From contig NZ_JAFHAP010000005.1 in the NCBI RefSeq assembly GCF_016938855.1, positions 124,001-188,000 on the forward strand: a stretch of 64,000 nucleotides of DNA, written 5' to 3'. Origin of the DNA: Polycladomyces zharkentensis. Its GTDB lineage: Bacteria > Bacillota > Bacilli > Thermoactinomycetales > JIR-001. The position numbers and the translations under genes are program-made. Below, one piece after another: positions 17,138 to 25,723 of the stretch (position 1 is its first letter; the number at the start of each line of letters is the position of its first letter). The notes below the pieces were generated by a model. It did no database searches, was not told the DNA's origin, and saw only the letters and a list, made by a program, of their open reading frames with translations.

Positions 17138-17791
17138 TTACATGTTCGCGTTGTTCCAATCTGTCATAAACTGCTCCAATCCAATGTCAGTCATAGGATT
17201 TCTCACCATCGATAGCAATACCTGATACGGCATCGTTACGGCATGAACGCCAGTGCGCAAGGCGTCAATCACCTGTTGCGGTCCACGGATGCTTGCTGCA
17301 ATCACTTTTGTCTTCACCTGCAGGCTCTGAAACACATCGACGATCTCCTTAATCAGGCTCATTCCATCCCAACCGGTGTCATCCACTCTTCCGACGTAGG
17401 GACTTACATAAGAAACGCCGGCCTTCGCCGCCAAAACAGCTTGCGGAACGGAATAGACAAGGGTCATGTTGGTTTCAACTCCCTTGCGCGACAGTATACT
17501 GGCTGCTTTAAGCCCTTCCATTCCCATGGGGAGCTTGATCACGATGTTCTTAGCCCAGCTGTTTATCTCCAACGCCTCATTTACCATCGACTCTGCTTCC
17601 GTACTGGTAACTTGACACCAGATCTTCCCGTCAACCAGTTTCGCGATGTTCCTGATCAGCGTTTGAAAATCCCGTTTTTCCTTGGCGATTAACGTAGGGT
17701 TTGTCGTTACCCCCTGCAAAATTCCCAATGGCATCACTTGTGCAATCTGCTCGATATTAGCCGAATCAATATAAAGCTCCACGTTCCTCAC
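17138..17791 (-). CDS. Transaldolase-like fructose-6-phosphate aldolase
   Basis: 217-residue TIM-barrel aldolase of the TalC/FSA group, the short transaldolase subfamily. The N terminus ELYIDSANIEQI, the Schiff-base lysine in NIVIKLPMG (about residue 85), and PYVGRVDD (about 131-138) are typical. It either moves dihydroxyacetone units like transaldolase or cleaves fructose-6-phosphate to dihydroxyacetone and glyceraldehyde-3-phosphate. It is the first gene of the sorbitol operon, whose end product is fructose-6-phosphate, so a role in its further use is plausible. Confidence 0.88.
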   Translation of the reverse strand: MRNVELYIDSANIEQIAQVMPLGILQGVTTNPTLIAKEKRDFQTLIRNIAKLVDGKIWCQVTSTEAESMVNEALEINSWAKNIVIKLPMGMEGLKAASILSRKGVETNMTLVYSVPQAVLAAKAGVSYVSPYVGRVDDTGWDGMSLIKEIVDVFQSLQVKTKVIAASIRGPQQVIDALRTGVHAVTMPYQVLLSMVRNPMTDIGLEQFMTDWNNANM

Positions 17792-17835
17792 CTTTTTTCT
17801 GCGTTTTTGAAAAAAGCGATGATATTTTTAGTAGA

Positions 17836-18210
17836 TTACTCCATCATCTGCTTGATTGCCTCGGCGGTGGCTGACACGTTATACGGAGTGATAATCACAA
17901 TTTATCCAGACTTCGCAACGGGAACTGTTCCGGTGGTCGCAACTGGAAAACGTTCTGTCAACGCTTTACTGGCCAACTCCTCGTACAGCGCTTCTTCGTC
18001 GAATATTTTGCCCCGCCCTGCGAGAGTACGGTTTTATAAATCGGCAAACAGATGTTCGGCGTACGCGTCATACGGGTACAGGTCGTACGCGAGGGTGCGC
18101 ATGCAAAATCCTTTCTTCCGCTTGGCTACCGCCTTTCTGATAGCACCCAAGCCGAGAATCCCAACATCTTGCCCCAAATTTCCCCTCCGACCGATTTGCT
18201 CCACCCGCTA
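17836..18210 (-). pseudogene. Degraded 2-hydroxyacid dehydrogenase (SerA-like)
   Basis: On the minus strand the reading frame gives VGILGLGAIRKAVAKR followed by GFCMRTLAYDLYPYDAYAEH, then a stop; a later piece gives AGRGKIFDEEALYEEL, and the last VIITPYNVSATAEAIKQMME before TAA. These are the NAD-binding fold, the ARGG/DEEAL region and the C-terminal TPH-ASTAEA segment of D-2-hydroxyacid dehydrogenases, with two internal deletions. The catalytic Arg-Glu-His parts are missing or changed (TPYN for TPH). The gene is dead. It lies upstream of the sorbitol operon on the same strand. Confidence 0.75.
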
Positions 18211-18490
18211 AGCAGGACGGAAATGACTTTTCGGGATTTCCAACGCTAGCGCAAGCAGCTGCACATTTGTGCAATAGCATGTCATTTGTGCCTGTTTGTA
18301 ATATTAGTATATTTTATTCGTTATCGGCATGTCAACCATTCTGATTCTTTCAAACAACTAGTATTAATATATTTGATGATAGATTCTGATCAGGGAAATA
18401 CTCTTTAATGCCATCAGAGTAAGTTAAAGTGGAGATTTGTACCTTTCGGCCTAAAAGGCAACTATAAATGAACGCTATAACTGTAAAAGA

Positions 18491-18521
18491 AAAAAGTCCT
18501 CAAACAGTGAGGACTTTATCC
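18491..18521 (-). terminator. Minus-strand terminator
   Basis: AAAGTCCTCA / TGAGGACTTT with a five-base loop; read on the minus strand it is followed by TTTTTTCTTTT. It overlaps the end of the decayed regulator gene at 18500-18800. Confidence 0.75.
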
Positions 18522-18800
18522 GCGACTTCCTCGAGACGATGGATCAGGGGGCATCCAGAGCATCTGCCATCTTACTTGCACTACTCATTGCGTTCGTCTC
18601 GAGATACTTAAGCATTGGAGACTCCCAGACGTTCTGCCAGTTCAGTTTGTGCAATTCCTTTGACTTCTCAGTTTTGAACGTGATCCAATCGACATGCAGG
18701 TCCCAAGAGGGGCGAAACCTACGAAACCTGGACCCGAACGGAGCGGGCAAAACCCTCCATCACCTTGTCGATCCGAATCTTCCGATGGGAGTTGAAAAAC
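18500..18800 (-). pseudogene. Decayed helix-turn-helix regulator
   Basis: One minus-strand frame reads KGIAQTELAERLGVSNA, then after a stop VSRDERNE, and ends LIHRLEEVADKVLTV. This is an XRE-like helix-turn-helix with the recognition-helix region and C-terminal tail, interrupted by at least three stops; the N-terminal part is spread over other frames. The intact ancestor was probably a small antitoxin-like or phage-like repressor. A proper terminator still follows it. Confidence 0.5.
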
Positions 18801-18944
18801 ACAAGTTGTAGTATTGGCTAAAAAAACCTCATACAAGGTATGGTGTTTGAATAGATCCTCCGCGATTCATTTTTCGTCCGTTTTTGATAGAGGAAGAGAT
18901 TGGACATGGAAAAACCGGTAAGATACAATGGACCTGCTTTTGGA

Positions 18945-19255
18945 CAACGACATACCGGGGGAAAAGGTGGAGTGGTTCACCCACTCCCGAAGAGGGAAGC
19001 CGGTGAAAATCCGGCGCGGTCCCGCCACTGTGAATGGGGAGCCGGGCCGTATGTCACTGTCGAAAGACGGGAAGACACGGCCGCCAGGGGGCTGGAGGAT
19101 CTCTGGTATTCTCAGGTTGATGGAAAGATGGGTTTTCCAGCGACTTTAGCCAGGCGAAGTAGGAGCGAGTGGGAAAGAGATCCACCAGAATCAACCTGTT
19201 TACCACACTTGCAGCCCCCATGCGATGATCCATGAGCCAGGAGACCTGCCTTTTC
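18945..19255 (+). ncRNA. Cobalamin riboswitch with an enlarged internal arm
   Basis: The B12 box is intact: GGGAAGCCGGTG, AAAATCCGGCGCGGTC, CCGCCACTGTGAATGGGGAG (18995-19042), CACTGTCGAAAGACGGGAAG, and the 3' box GAGCCAGGAGACCTGCC (19234-19250). Adenosyl- or other cobalamins bind this aptamer. Between the last two conserved parts there is an extra stretch of about 135 bases (19085-19220) enclosed by GGGGGCTG / CAGCCCCC. A transcription terminator at 19381 forms the expression platform. It precedes nrdA, so ribonucleotide reductase is expected to be off when B12 is abundant. Confidence 0.93.
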
Positions 19256-19282
19256 CGACAACACCGTTGACCTACGAGGATA

Positions 19283-19406
19283 GGGAGGTGTTTGATGTGC
19301 CGCGTGTCGCGATCGGTACGATCGGCCTGTGCGGGTCGTGCCGTTTTTGTGTTCACGGTTGGACAGGTGCTTCATCAAACACTTCCCTTGACAGGGAAGT
19401 TTTTAT
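19283..19406 (+). terminator. Riboswitch expression platform: antiterminator and terminator
   Basis: Terminator: ACTTCCCT / AGGGAAGT with loop TGAC, then TTTTTA (19381-19406). An upstream segment GGGAGGTGTTTGATG (19283-19297) is complementary, with one mismatch, to CATCAAACACTTCCC (19373-19387), which includes the left arm of the terminator, so the two structures exclude each other. The upstream segment also looks like a ribosome site followed by ATG, but the short frame it opens shows no conserved protein. Confidence 0.8.
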
Positions 19407-19442
19407 ATTTGTCCGCATCTGAAATGGAAAGGGTGCTGGTAG

Positions 19443-21656
19443 ATGGAACTAGTAGAGATGAAAAAAGAAACGGAATGGGAGTCGCTCGTTCGCTCGGTGT
19501 GCGCAGAGACAGGAGATCTCGATGCCCAATCGCTGATTGTCGCCGCCAAAGCGCAGCTAAGGGAAGGGATGACGGATCGGGAGATTCTGCGGACATTGGC
19601 GCAGACGGCGGTGGAACAAACCAGCATCGAACAACCGGGTTGGCAGTTTGTTGCGGCCCGTTTGCTGGCGGAGGAATTGTATCGTGCGGCGGCCCACAAC
19701 CGGGGATATGACCGTGTGCAGGGCGAGTACGGCGATTTTTATGATTTACTGCAAAAGCTGACGGCAAAAGGGTTGTACGGTTCCTATCTGCTGGAACATT
19801 ACACCGAGGCGGAAATCCGCGAACTGGAAGCCTCCATCTGTCCGGAGCGGGACCGGTTGTTTCATTACATCGGATTGAAGATACTGGCGGACCGGTATCT
19901 CGTGCGGGATTACGACGGTGCGGTGATGGAGTTGCCGCAAGAGCGGTTTATGGTCATCGCCATGCATCTGGCAATGAAGGAACGGGATCGGTTGACGTGG
20001 GCCAAACAGATGTACGACGTGTTGTCCCGGTTGGAGGTGACGGTGGCGACACCGACGATGAGCAATGCCGGGCGGCCATTGCACCAGCTTTCTTCCTGTT
20101 TCATCGATACCGTGGACGATTCGCTGTGGTCCATTTACAATACCAACACCGCTACCGCCCAGGTGTCCAAACACGGTGGTGGTGTGGGCATCTATCTGGG
20201 AAAAGTGCGGGCCAAGGGGTCCAAAATTCGCGGACACAAAGGCGCTTCCGGCGGTGTCATCCCTTGGGTGCGCAATTTCAACAACACGGCCGTGGCGGTG
20301 GATCAACTGGGGGTGCGCAAAGGGGCGTTTGCCATCTATCTGGATGTGTGGCATGCGGACATCCTTGACTTTTTGAACCTGAAGACCAATAACGGTGATG
20401 ACCGGTTAAAAGCGCACGACATCTTTCCCGGCGTATGCATCCCCGACCTGTTTATGCGCCGGGTGAAGGAACGGGGGATGTGGTACCTGTTCGACCCGCA
20501 CGAAGTACGTGAAGTGATGGGGTTCAGCCTGGAAGACGCTTGGGGAGAGGAGTTTGAACGGCGGTATGAGGCGTGTGTCAATCACCCGGAACTGAGTCGT
20601 AAGGAAATCCCGGCGATTGAAGTGATGAAGCGCATCATGGTGAGCGCCTATGAGACCGGGACGCCGTTCCTGTTCTTCCGCGATACGGTCAATCGGCTCA
20701 ATCCCAACAAACACAAGGGAATGATCTATTCTTCCAACTTGTGCACGGAAATTTGCCAAAACATGTCCCCAACCGAGCTGATCAGTGAGGAGTTGGAGGA
20801 TGGCGTCATCGTCACCAAGCAAAAACCGGGGGACTTCGTCGTCTGCAACCTGTCGTCCATCAATTTGGGACGGATCACATCCCTGGAGGATTTGGCACGC
20901 ATCATCCCGATCCAGATGCGCATGTTGGACAATGTGATCGACCTCAACCTGTATCCGGTCAAACAGGCGGAAGTAACCAACCGCAAGTACCGGGCCGTCG
21001 GATTGGGTACGAGCGGATACCATCAATACCTGGCACAGAAAGGAATCGATTGGGAGTCGGAAGAACATTTGGCCGAAGCGGACCGGTTGTTTGAGGAGAT
21101 TGCCTATCAGACGATTCGGGCCTCCATGGAGCTGGCCAAGGAAAAAGGAGCGTATCCGGCATTTGAAGGAAGCGAGTGGCAAACCGGCGCGTTCTTCGAT
21201 CAGCGCGGCTACACCGGAGAACGTTGGCAAACACTGCGGGAGGAAGTGAGACGATACGGGGTGCGCAATGCTTGGATGATCGCCATCGCACCGACGGGTT
21301 CCACCTCGCTCATTGCCGGTTCGACCGCCGGGATCGATCCGGTCTATGCCAAGTTTTTTGTCGAGGAAAAACGGGGAGCGCTCATTCCGCAGACAGCACC
21401 CAACCTCTCAAAGCAAACTTTCTGGTATTACAAGGAGGCACACCGGATCGACCAGATGTGGAGCATTCGCGCCGCCGGCATTCGCCAACGCCATATCGAC
21501 CAGTCGCAGTCGTTCAATCTGTTTATTACGCCGGACACCAACGCCAAGGCATTTTTGTCCATGTACCTGGCCGCATGGGAAAACGGGCTGAAAACCGTCT
21601 ACTACGTGCGCAATCAATCGTTGGAAGTGGAAGAGTGCGTCAGCTGTTCGTCCTAA
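19443..21656 (+). CDS. nrdA: Class I ribonucleotide reductase, large (alpha) subunit
   Basis: 737-residue NrdA/NrdE-type subunit that reduces ribonucleoside diphosphates to deoxy forms. The N-terminal 90 residues resemble an ATP-cone remnant. Active-site features are TPTMSNAGRP and QLSSCF (redox Cys), SSNLCTEICQN (the N-x-C-x-E catalytic triad, about residues 435-445), and a C-terminal ECVSCSS tail with the Cys pair that shuttles electrons. It follows the cobalamin riboswitch, so it is predicted to be made when B12 is scarce, as a partner to a B12-dependent class II enzyme that would be elsewhere in the genome. Confidence 0.95.
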   Translation: MELVEMKKETEWESLVRSVCAETGDLDAQSLIVAAKAQLREGMTDREILRTLAQTAVEQTSIEQPGWQFVAARLLAEELYRAAAHNRGYDRVQGEYGDFYDLLQKLTAKGLYGSYLLEHYTEAEIRELEASICPERDRLFHYIGLKILADRYLVRDYDGAVMELPQERFMVIAMHLAMKERDRLTWAKQMYDVLSRLEVTVATPTMSNAGRPLHQLSSCFIDTVDDSLWSIYNTNTATAQVSKHGGGVGIYLGKVRAKGSKIRGHKGASGGVIPWVRNFNNTAVAVDQLGVRKGAFAIYLDVWHADILDFLNLKTNNGDDRLKAHDIFPGVCIPDLFMRRVKERGMWYLFDPHEVREVMGFSLEDAWGEEFERRYEACVNHPELSRKEIPAIEVMKRIMVSAYETGTPFLFFRDTVNRLNPNKHKGMIYSSNLCTEICQNMSPTELISEELEDGVIVTKQKPGDFVVCNLSSINLGRITSLEDLARIIPIQMRMLDNVIDLNLYPVKQAEVTNRKYRAVGLGTSGYHQYLAQKGIDWESEEHLAEADRLFEEIAYQTIRASMELAKEKGAYPAFEGSEWQTGAFFDQRGYTGERWQTLREEVRRYGVRNAWMIAIAPTGSTSLIAGSTAGIDPVYAKFFVEEKRGALIPQTAPNLSKQTFWYYKEAHRIDQMWSIRAAGIRQRHIDQSQSFNLFITPDTNAKAFLSMYLAAWENGLKTVYYVRNQSLEVEECVSCSS

Positions 21657-21714
21657 TCTCATGTTCCAACGCTGAGATCTGCGCGGTGGAACGATTTTTC
21701 CGGATGAGAGACTG

Positions 21715-21912
21715 AGGTGTGCCTGGCAGTCCATAGGGGAGCAATGTTTTTCTCGGGCGAGCGACTGACCAAGTCCTGATGGAGCGAAGCCACGGGAAGC
21801 GCAGGATTGAATCGCGGGCAATTTCCATAAAGAGAAGCGTTCTTTGCCCGAGTCCTGTGCTGAAAGGGTCGGATCATCATCTGCTTAACAACTGTATTCA
21901 CCAGTCACACCT
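21715..21912. repeat. Structured intergenic repeat, copy 2
   Basis: Lies between nrdA and nrdB. Ends are near-perfect inverted repeats: AGGTGTGCCTGG at 21715-21726 and CCAGTCACACCT at 21901-21912. The core (21796-21860) is GAAGCGCAGG, ATCGCGGGCAAT, about 20 bases, TTTGCCCG, AGTCCTGTGC, which folds as two nested stems. It matches the cores at 3.4, 44.1 and 47.4 kb. It separates the two reductase genes without a clear terminator of its own. Confidence 0.6.
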
Positions 21913-21955
21913 TCATCCGGCTCTGATGATGATCGATCGAGAGGAGAAAAGAGAC

Positions 21956-22990
21956 ATGGAAAAACTGCAACGAAAAAAGATTTTCAACGAACACGGCCAA
22001 CGCGGCACCCAGCGGATGATCAACGGCAATACCACCAACCTGCGGGAGTGGAACCGGATCAAGTATGATTGGGCGTACAAAATGTATCGCACGATGCTGA
22101 ACAACTTCTGGATTCCCGAAGAGATTTCGCTGACGGGTGACGCCAAGCAATTTGAAGAGCTGACACCGGCCGAGCGGCGTGCTTTTGACAAAACGATTTC
22201 GTTTCTCAACTTTTTGGATTCCATTCAGTGTGAAAACCTTCCCAACATCCGGGAGTACGTCACTGCACCGGAAGTGGCGTCACTGCTCAATATCCAGGCG
22301 TTTCAGGAAGAGATTCACGCCCAATCCTACAGCTATATCCTGGATACCGTCTGTTCGCCGCAGACGCGGGAAAATATCTATGATGAGTGGCGGAACGACG
22401 AGCACCTGCTGCGCCGCAACCGATTCATCGCCGATCTCTACCAACAGTTCGTCGAACATCAGGACGACTGGCAGTTCGTCAAAACGTGCATGGCCAACTT
22501 TCTGCTGGAATCGCTCTACTTTTACAGCGGATTCACCTTCTTCTACACGTTGGCCCGGCAAGGGAAAATGACGGCCACAGCCACGATCATCAAATATATT
22601 CAACGTGATGAGCTGACCCATGTCGTGCTCTTTCAAAACATGATGAAAGAGATGCAAAAAGAGAATCCGGACTTGTTCACGCCGGAACGGATCGAAGAGT
22701 TGCGTAACATGACCCGTACAGCCGTGGACCATGAAATCCGGTGGGGGCAATATATCACCAACAATGAAATCGACGGGTTGAGCAATGAGCTGATTGAACG
22801 ATACATCAAATATTTGGCCAATGAGCGGATGAAACGGCTCGGCTTCGGCATTCTGTATCCGGAACAGACAGAACATCCTTTACGCTGGGTGGAGCATTTC
22901 TCCAACCTGAACCAAACCAAAACCGATTTCTTCGAACAAAAGGTGACCAATTACGCCAAAGCGGGCGGACTGGACTTCGGCGATTTGTGA
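21956..22990 (+). CDS. nrdB: Class I ribonucleotide reductase, small (beta) subunit
   Basis: 344-residue ferritin-like radical subunit. All metal and radical residues are visible: LDSIQ (first Asp ligand, about 81), EEIHAQSY (Glu, His and the radical Tyr, about 117-124), ESLYFY and RDELTHVVLF (remaining Glu and His ligands). It is therefore a tyrosyl-radical type enzyme (class Ia/Ib), not the Tyr-less class Ic. GAGAGGAGAAAAGAG precedes ATG 21956. It follows nrdA by 299 bases that contain a repeat element, and both probably depend on the upstream riboswitch. Confidence 0.95.
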   Translation: MEKLQRKKIFNEHGQRGTQRMINGNTTNLREWNRIKYDWAYKMYRTMLNNFWIPEEISLTGDAKQFEELTPAERRAFDKTISFLNFLDSIQCENLPNIREYVTAPEVASLLNIQAFQEEIHAQSYSYILDTVCSPQTRENIYDEWRNDEHLLRRNRFIADLYQQFVEHQDDWQFVKTCMANFLLESLYFYSGFTFFYTLARQGKMTATATIIKYIQRDELTHVVLFQNMMKEMQKENPDLFTPERIEELRNMTRTAVDHEIRWGQYITNNEIDGLSNELIERYIKYLANERMKRLGFGILYPEQTEHPLRWVEHFSNLNQTKTDFFEQKVTNYAKAGGLDFGDL

Positions 22991-23014
22991 TTATTGTTGA
23001 TTTGGCGACGGAAA

Positions 23015-23250
23015 CATGGTGAAATGAAAGGGAATCGGTTCGGGAGTCCAGGTGGTTGATAAAGACCGCGGACTCTGCATTTCCCGTCTTCGCTACATAG
23101 CAGCTTTGGATCGTTTGACGGGGAATGCGAACCCGCTCCCCGAGGGTGTCTGTTTTTCCCATGAGTAAACCTTTGAGCGCAGCGATTCCGGAGCGACCCG
23201 GGAATCGCATGTGGTGAAAATGCTTTGTCAGCTGTGTCTTTTGACACCAC
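23015..23250 (+). other. Structured leader region upstream of the cobinamide salvage operon
   Basis: The 337-base gap after nrdB contains several inverted repeats: GGGAA...GAGTCC with GGACTC...TTCCC (23030-23092), GCGATTCC / GGAATCGC (about 23180-23207) and GTGTC / GACAC (about 23235-23248). GGGTGTCTG at 23144 and GGAGCGACCCGGGAA resemble pieces of the intergenic repeat family. No B12 box is present. It could be a decayed repeat copy or a leader RNA of unknown type. Confidence 0.35.
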
Positions 23251-23270
23251 GGGAGTCATGAGTTTCTCAG

Positions 23271-23295
23271 GCAGGGCATCAGGCCCTGCTTTTTG
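23271..23295 (+). terminator. Terminator 33 bases upstream of cobD
   Basis: GCAGGGC / GCCCTGC with loop ATCAG, then TTTTT. It ends transcription coming from nrdB, or acts as an attenuator for the following cob operon. Confidence 0.8.
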
Positions 23296-23327
23296 GCGAA
23301 TGAACAAAGTTTGGGGAGGGGATCAGT

Positions 23328-24458
23328 TTGTCCCGATTGGAACGTTACGGTCATGGCGGCGACAGAGTGACAGCATCCGAGTTGTTCGGACGTGATCCTC
23401 ATTCGTTCCTGGATTTCAGTGCCAACATCGTCCCTTTCGGTCCTCCGCCGTCGGTGAAGCGGGCTTTGACAGAAATGATGGAAATGGAAGGATTGCCGGT
23501 GATCACACAATACCCTGATCCCCGGTCGCGCAGGTTGAAGGCATTGTTGGCGGAGCGGCACAACTTGACTCCGACCCGGATCGCCCTTGGCAACGGTGCC
23601 GCCGAGCTGATCGAGCTGATTCTGGATGTGGTGCAGCCGTCGACTGTCGGGATCGTTTATCCCGCATTTTCGGCTTATACCAGCAGTGCCAAAAAGCGTA
23701 ACATCGAGATTGTCCCGCTCTATGGGGAAGAAGAAAGTCATTTTTTGCCTCCGGTTGAACGCCTTTGCGAACTGGTTCGAAAAACCGATCTGATCTTTCT
23801 GGGCTATCCCAATAACCCGACCGGGCTTCGCATTGCCTTCAACGAACTGAAACAGGTGGCCGAAGAAGCGGTACGTTGCCAGACGGTACTGGTGGTGGAT
23901 GAAGCGTTTCTCGATTTCATCCCCGACGGGGAGAGTATGTCGTTAATCGGTCGGATCGAGTCGCACCCGAGCGTGATCCTGCTCCGCTCTCTCACCAAAT
24001 TCTATGCGTTGGCAGGGATTCGCCTCGGCTATGCGGTGGCCAGTCCCAAGTGGGTCAAACGGTTGGAACAACGTCAGATCCCATGGAGCGTCAATGCGGT
24101 CGCGCAAGTGCTTGGCGAAGCGGCCCTTCAGGATCAGGAGTATGAACAGAAGGTGCGGGATTGGGTGCAAAAGGCGCGGATGTCTTTGCGCATGCGGTTG
24201 AGCCGGATTCCGGAGTTGAAAGTGTATCCCAGCGAAACCAACTACCTCCTGGTTCGTCTCGAACGGGAGGGGAAAACAGCGTCATGGTTGCAGGAACACT
24301 TGGGACGGCAGGGTATTCTGATTCGCAACTGCGCTGATTTCCCCGGTTTGGACGAGCGTTATTTCCGGGTGGCTGTGCGTACCGACGAAGATCATGAACG
24401 GTTGGTGAAGGCCTTGCAACAATGTCTGGAACCGACTGAGGAGGCGGCTTCTTCGTGA
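23328..24458 (+). CDS. cobD: Threonine-phosphate decarboxylase
   Basis: 376-residue fold-type I PLP enzyme. It decarboxylates L-threonine-O-3-phosphate to (R)-1-amino-2-propanol phosphate for the cobalamin nucleotide loop. Motifs are LDFSANIVPFG near the N terminus, GYPNNPTG (about 161-168), VVDEAFLDF, and the PLP lysine in LRSLTKFYALAGIRLGY (about 221-237). Histidinol-phosphate aminotransferases are similar, but the next three genes are cobU, cobS and cobC. The start is TTG 23328 with GGGGAGGGG seven bases upstream. Confidence 0.9.
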   Translation: MSRLERYGHGGDRVTASELFGRDPHSFLDFSANIVPFGPPPSVKRALTEMMEMEGLPVITQYPDPRSRRLKALLAERHNLTPTRIALGNGAAELIELILDVVQPSTVGIVYPAFSAYTSSAKKRNIEIVPLYGEEESHFLPPVERLCELVRKTDLIFLGYPNNPTGLRIAFNELKQVAEEAVRCQTVLVVDEAFLDFIPDGESMSLIGRIESHPSVILLRSLTKFYALAGIRLGYAVASPKWVKRLEQRQIPWSVNAVAQVLGEAALQDQEYEQKVRDWVQKARMSLRMRLSRIPELKVYPSETNYLLVRLEREGKTASWLQEHLGRQGILIRNCADFPGLDERYFRVAVRTDEDHERLVKALQQCLEPTEEAASS

Positions 24459-24994
24459 GCGTGGTGATGGTGACCGGTGGGGTTCGTTCCGGTAAAAGCG
24501 CCTTCGCGGAAGAGGTCTGCCGGTCGTGGGGAGGGCGCGTCCTCTACGTCGCCACGGGGGGAGCGCCCCGGGATGAAGAGATGCGGGCGAGAGTGGAGCT
24601 GCATCGCCAACGTCGCCCGCATCATTGGGGATTGATCGAGGAACCGCTGGAACCAGAAAAATGGCTGTCCCATTCCGAACCCTACGACATCGTGCTGATA
24701 GACTCTCTTTCCGCATGGGTGGCCAACCGGGTGATGGATGTCGATGAATCGGACCGGGAGAGATTTCGCCGATTGCCTGAAGAGCTGGAAACGGAATGGA
24801 ACCGGCTCCTTCCCTGTTTTGGACAACAAAAAACGGTGATTGTCACGGATGAAACAGGATGGGGCGGTGTGGCCCTGTCACCGATGGGACGGTTGTTTCA
24901 GGAGGCGTTGGGGAGAGTCAATCAACTCACTGCCCGATTCGCCGATGAAGTGTGGATGGTGGTTTCGGGGATTCCCTGGAGGTTGAAGGGATGA
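24455..24994 (+). CDS. cobU: Adenosylcobinamide kinase / adenosylcobinamide-phosphate guanylyltransferase
   Basis: 179-residue bifunctional enzyme. The P-loop GGVRSGKSAFAEE lies at residues 8-20, and the active-site His region is HHWGLIEEP, with DSLSAWVANR and VTDETGWG (about 129-136) typical of CobU/CobP. It phosphorylates adenosylcobinamide and adds GMP to give adenosyl-GDP-cobinamide. The start is a GTG overlapping the cobD stop, and its own stop overlaps the cobS ATG, so the four cob genes are coupled. Confidence 0.93.
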   Translation: MSVVMVTGGVRSGKSAFAEEVCRSWGGRVLYVATGGAPRDEEMRARVELHRQRRPHHWGLIEEPLEPEKWLSHSEPYDIVLIDSLSAWVANRVMDVDESDRERFRRLPEELETEWNRLLPCFGQQKTVIVTDETGWGGVALSPMGRLFQEALGRVNQLTARFADEVWMVVSGIPWRLKG

Positions 24995-25719
24995 AAGGGT
25001 TTTGGTCCGCATTGGCCTTTTTGACGCGCATCCCCGTCCCCGTTCGTTGGCTGCATCCGGACGGATGGAGAACGAGTCCCGCGTTCTACCCTGCGGTGGG
25101 CGGCGTGATTGGATTGTGCCTCGTCGGGTTCAACTGGTTGACGGCGTCGTGGTTGTCGCCTTGGGTTCGCGCTGTGCTGGTCGTGGGGATGTGGGTGCGA
25201 CTGACAGGGGGCCTTCATCTGGACGGATTGATGGATACAGCAGACGGGATGGGAGCCAATCGGGACCGGGAACAAACTCTGGCCATCATGAAGGACAGCC
25301 GGATCGGTGCGATGGGCGTTTTGGCTGCATTGTTTGTGGTATTGGTGAAAGTGGCGGCGGTTCATGATTTGAGCTTTTTCGCCACCATTGCGCTGTTTTC
25401 CGCTCCCGTGGCCGGCAGGATGGCGATTCTGTCGGCCTTGTATTTCTGGCCGTATGTTCGGCAAGACGGGATTGGCTCCCAGTTGAAAGCGGCACTAACA
25501 GGGTGGCGGGTGGCCGGGGCGTGGGCATTCGGCATCATCCTGCTTACGGTGGCAAGCGGTTGGCTTGCCGTATTGACATTGGCAGTCACCCTGGTGGTGA
25601 CGGTGTGGATGGCGCGGCGGGTTGTTCACAAGATTGGCGGATTGACGGGTGACGTGTACGGCGCGATCGTGGAAGTGGCGGAGGCGGCGGTGTTGATCGC
25701 TTTCTGCGTCTGGAGGTGA
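24991..25719 (+). CDS. cobS: Adenosylcobinamide-GDP ribazoletransferase (cobalamin synthase)
   Basis: 242-residue membrane enzyme with about six helices. Family motifs are ALAFLTRIPVP at residues 6-16, FYPAVGGVIG (about 32-41), GGLHLDGLMDTADG (about 72-85; Asp residues bind Mg2+) and MKDSRIGAMGV (about 101-111). It joins GDP-cobinamide and alpha-ribazole(-phosphate) to give cobalamin(-phosphate). ATG 24991 was chosen because it overlaps the cobU stop and starts the typical MKGFWSAL sequence. Confidence 0.94.
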   Translation: MKGFWSALAFLTRIPVPVRWLHPDGWRTSPAFYPAVGGVIGLCLVGFNWLTASWLSPWVRAVLVVGMWVRLTGGLHLDGLMDTADGMGANRDREQTLAIMKDSRIGAMGVLAALFVVLVKVAAVHDLSFFATIALFSAPVAGRMAILSALYFWPYVRQDGIGSQLKAALTGWRVAGAWAFGIILLTVASGWLAVLTLAVTLVVTVWMARRVVHKIGGLTGDVYGAIVEVAEAAVLIAFCVWR

Positions 25720-25723
25720 GGGC

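Noticed and set aside
19292-19711. 139-codon frame beginning at an ATG with a ribosome-site-like GGGAGG inside the riboswitch platform
   Set aside because: It runs through the terminator and into nrdA in the wrong frame; GGGAGG is better explained as part of the antiterminator.
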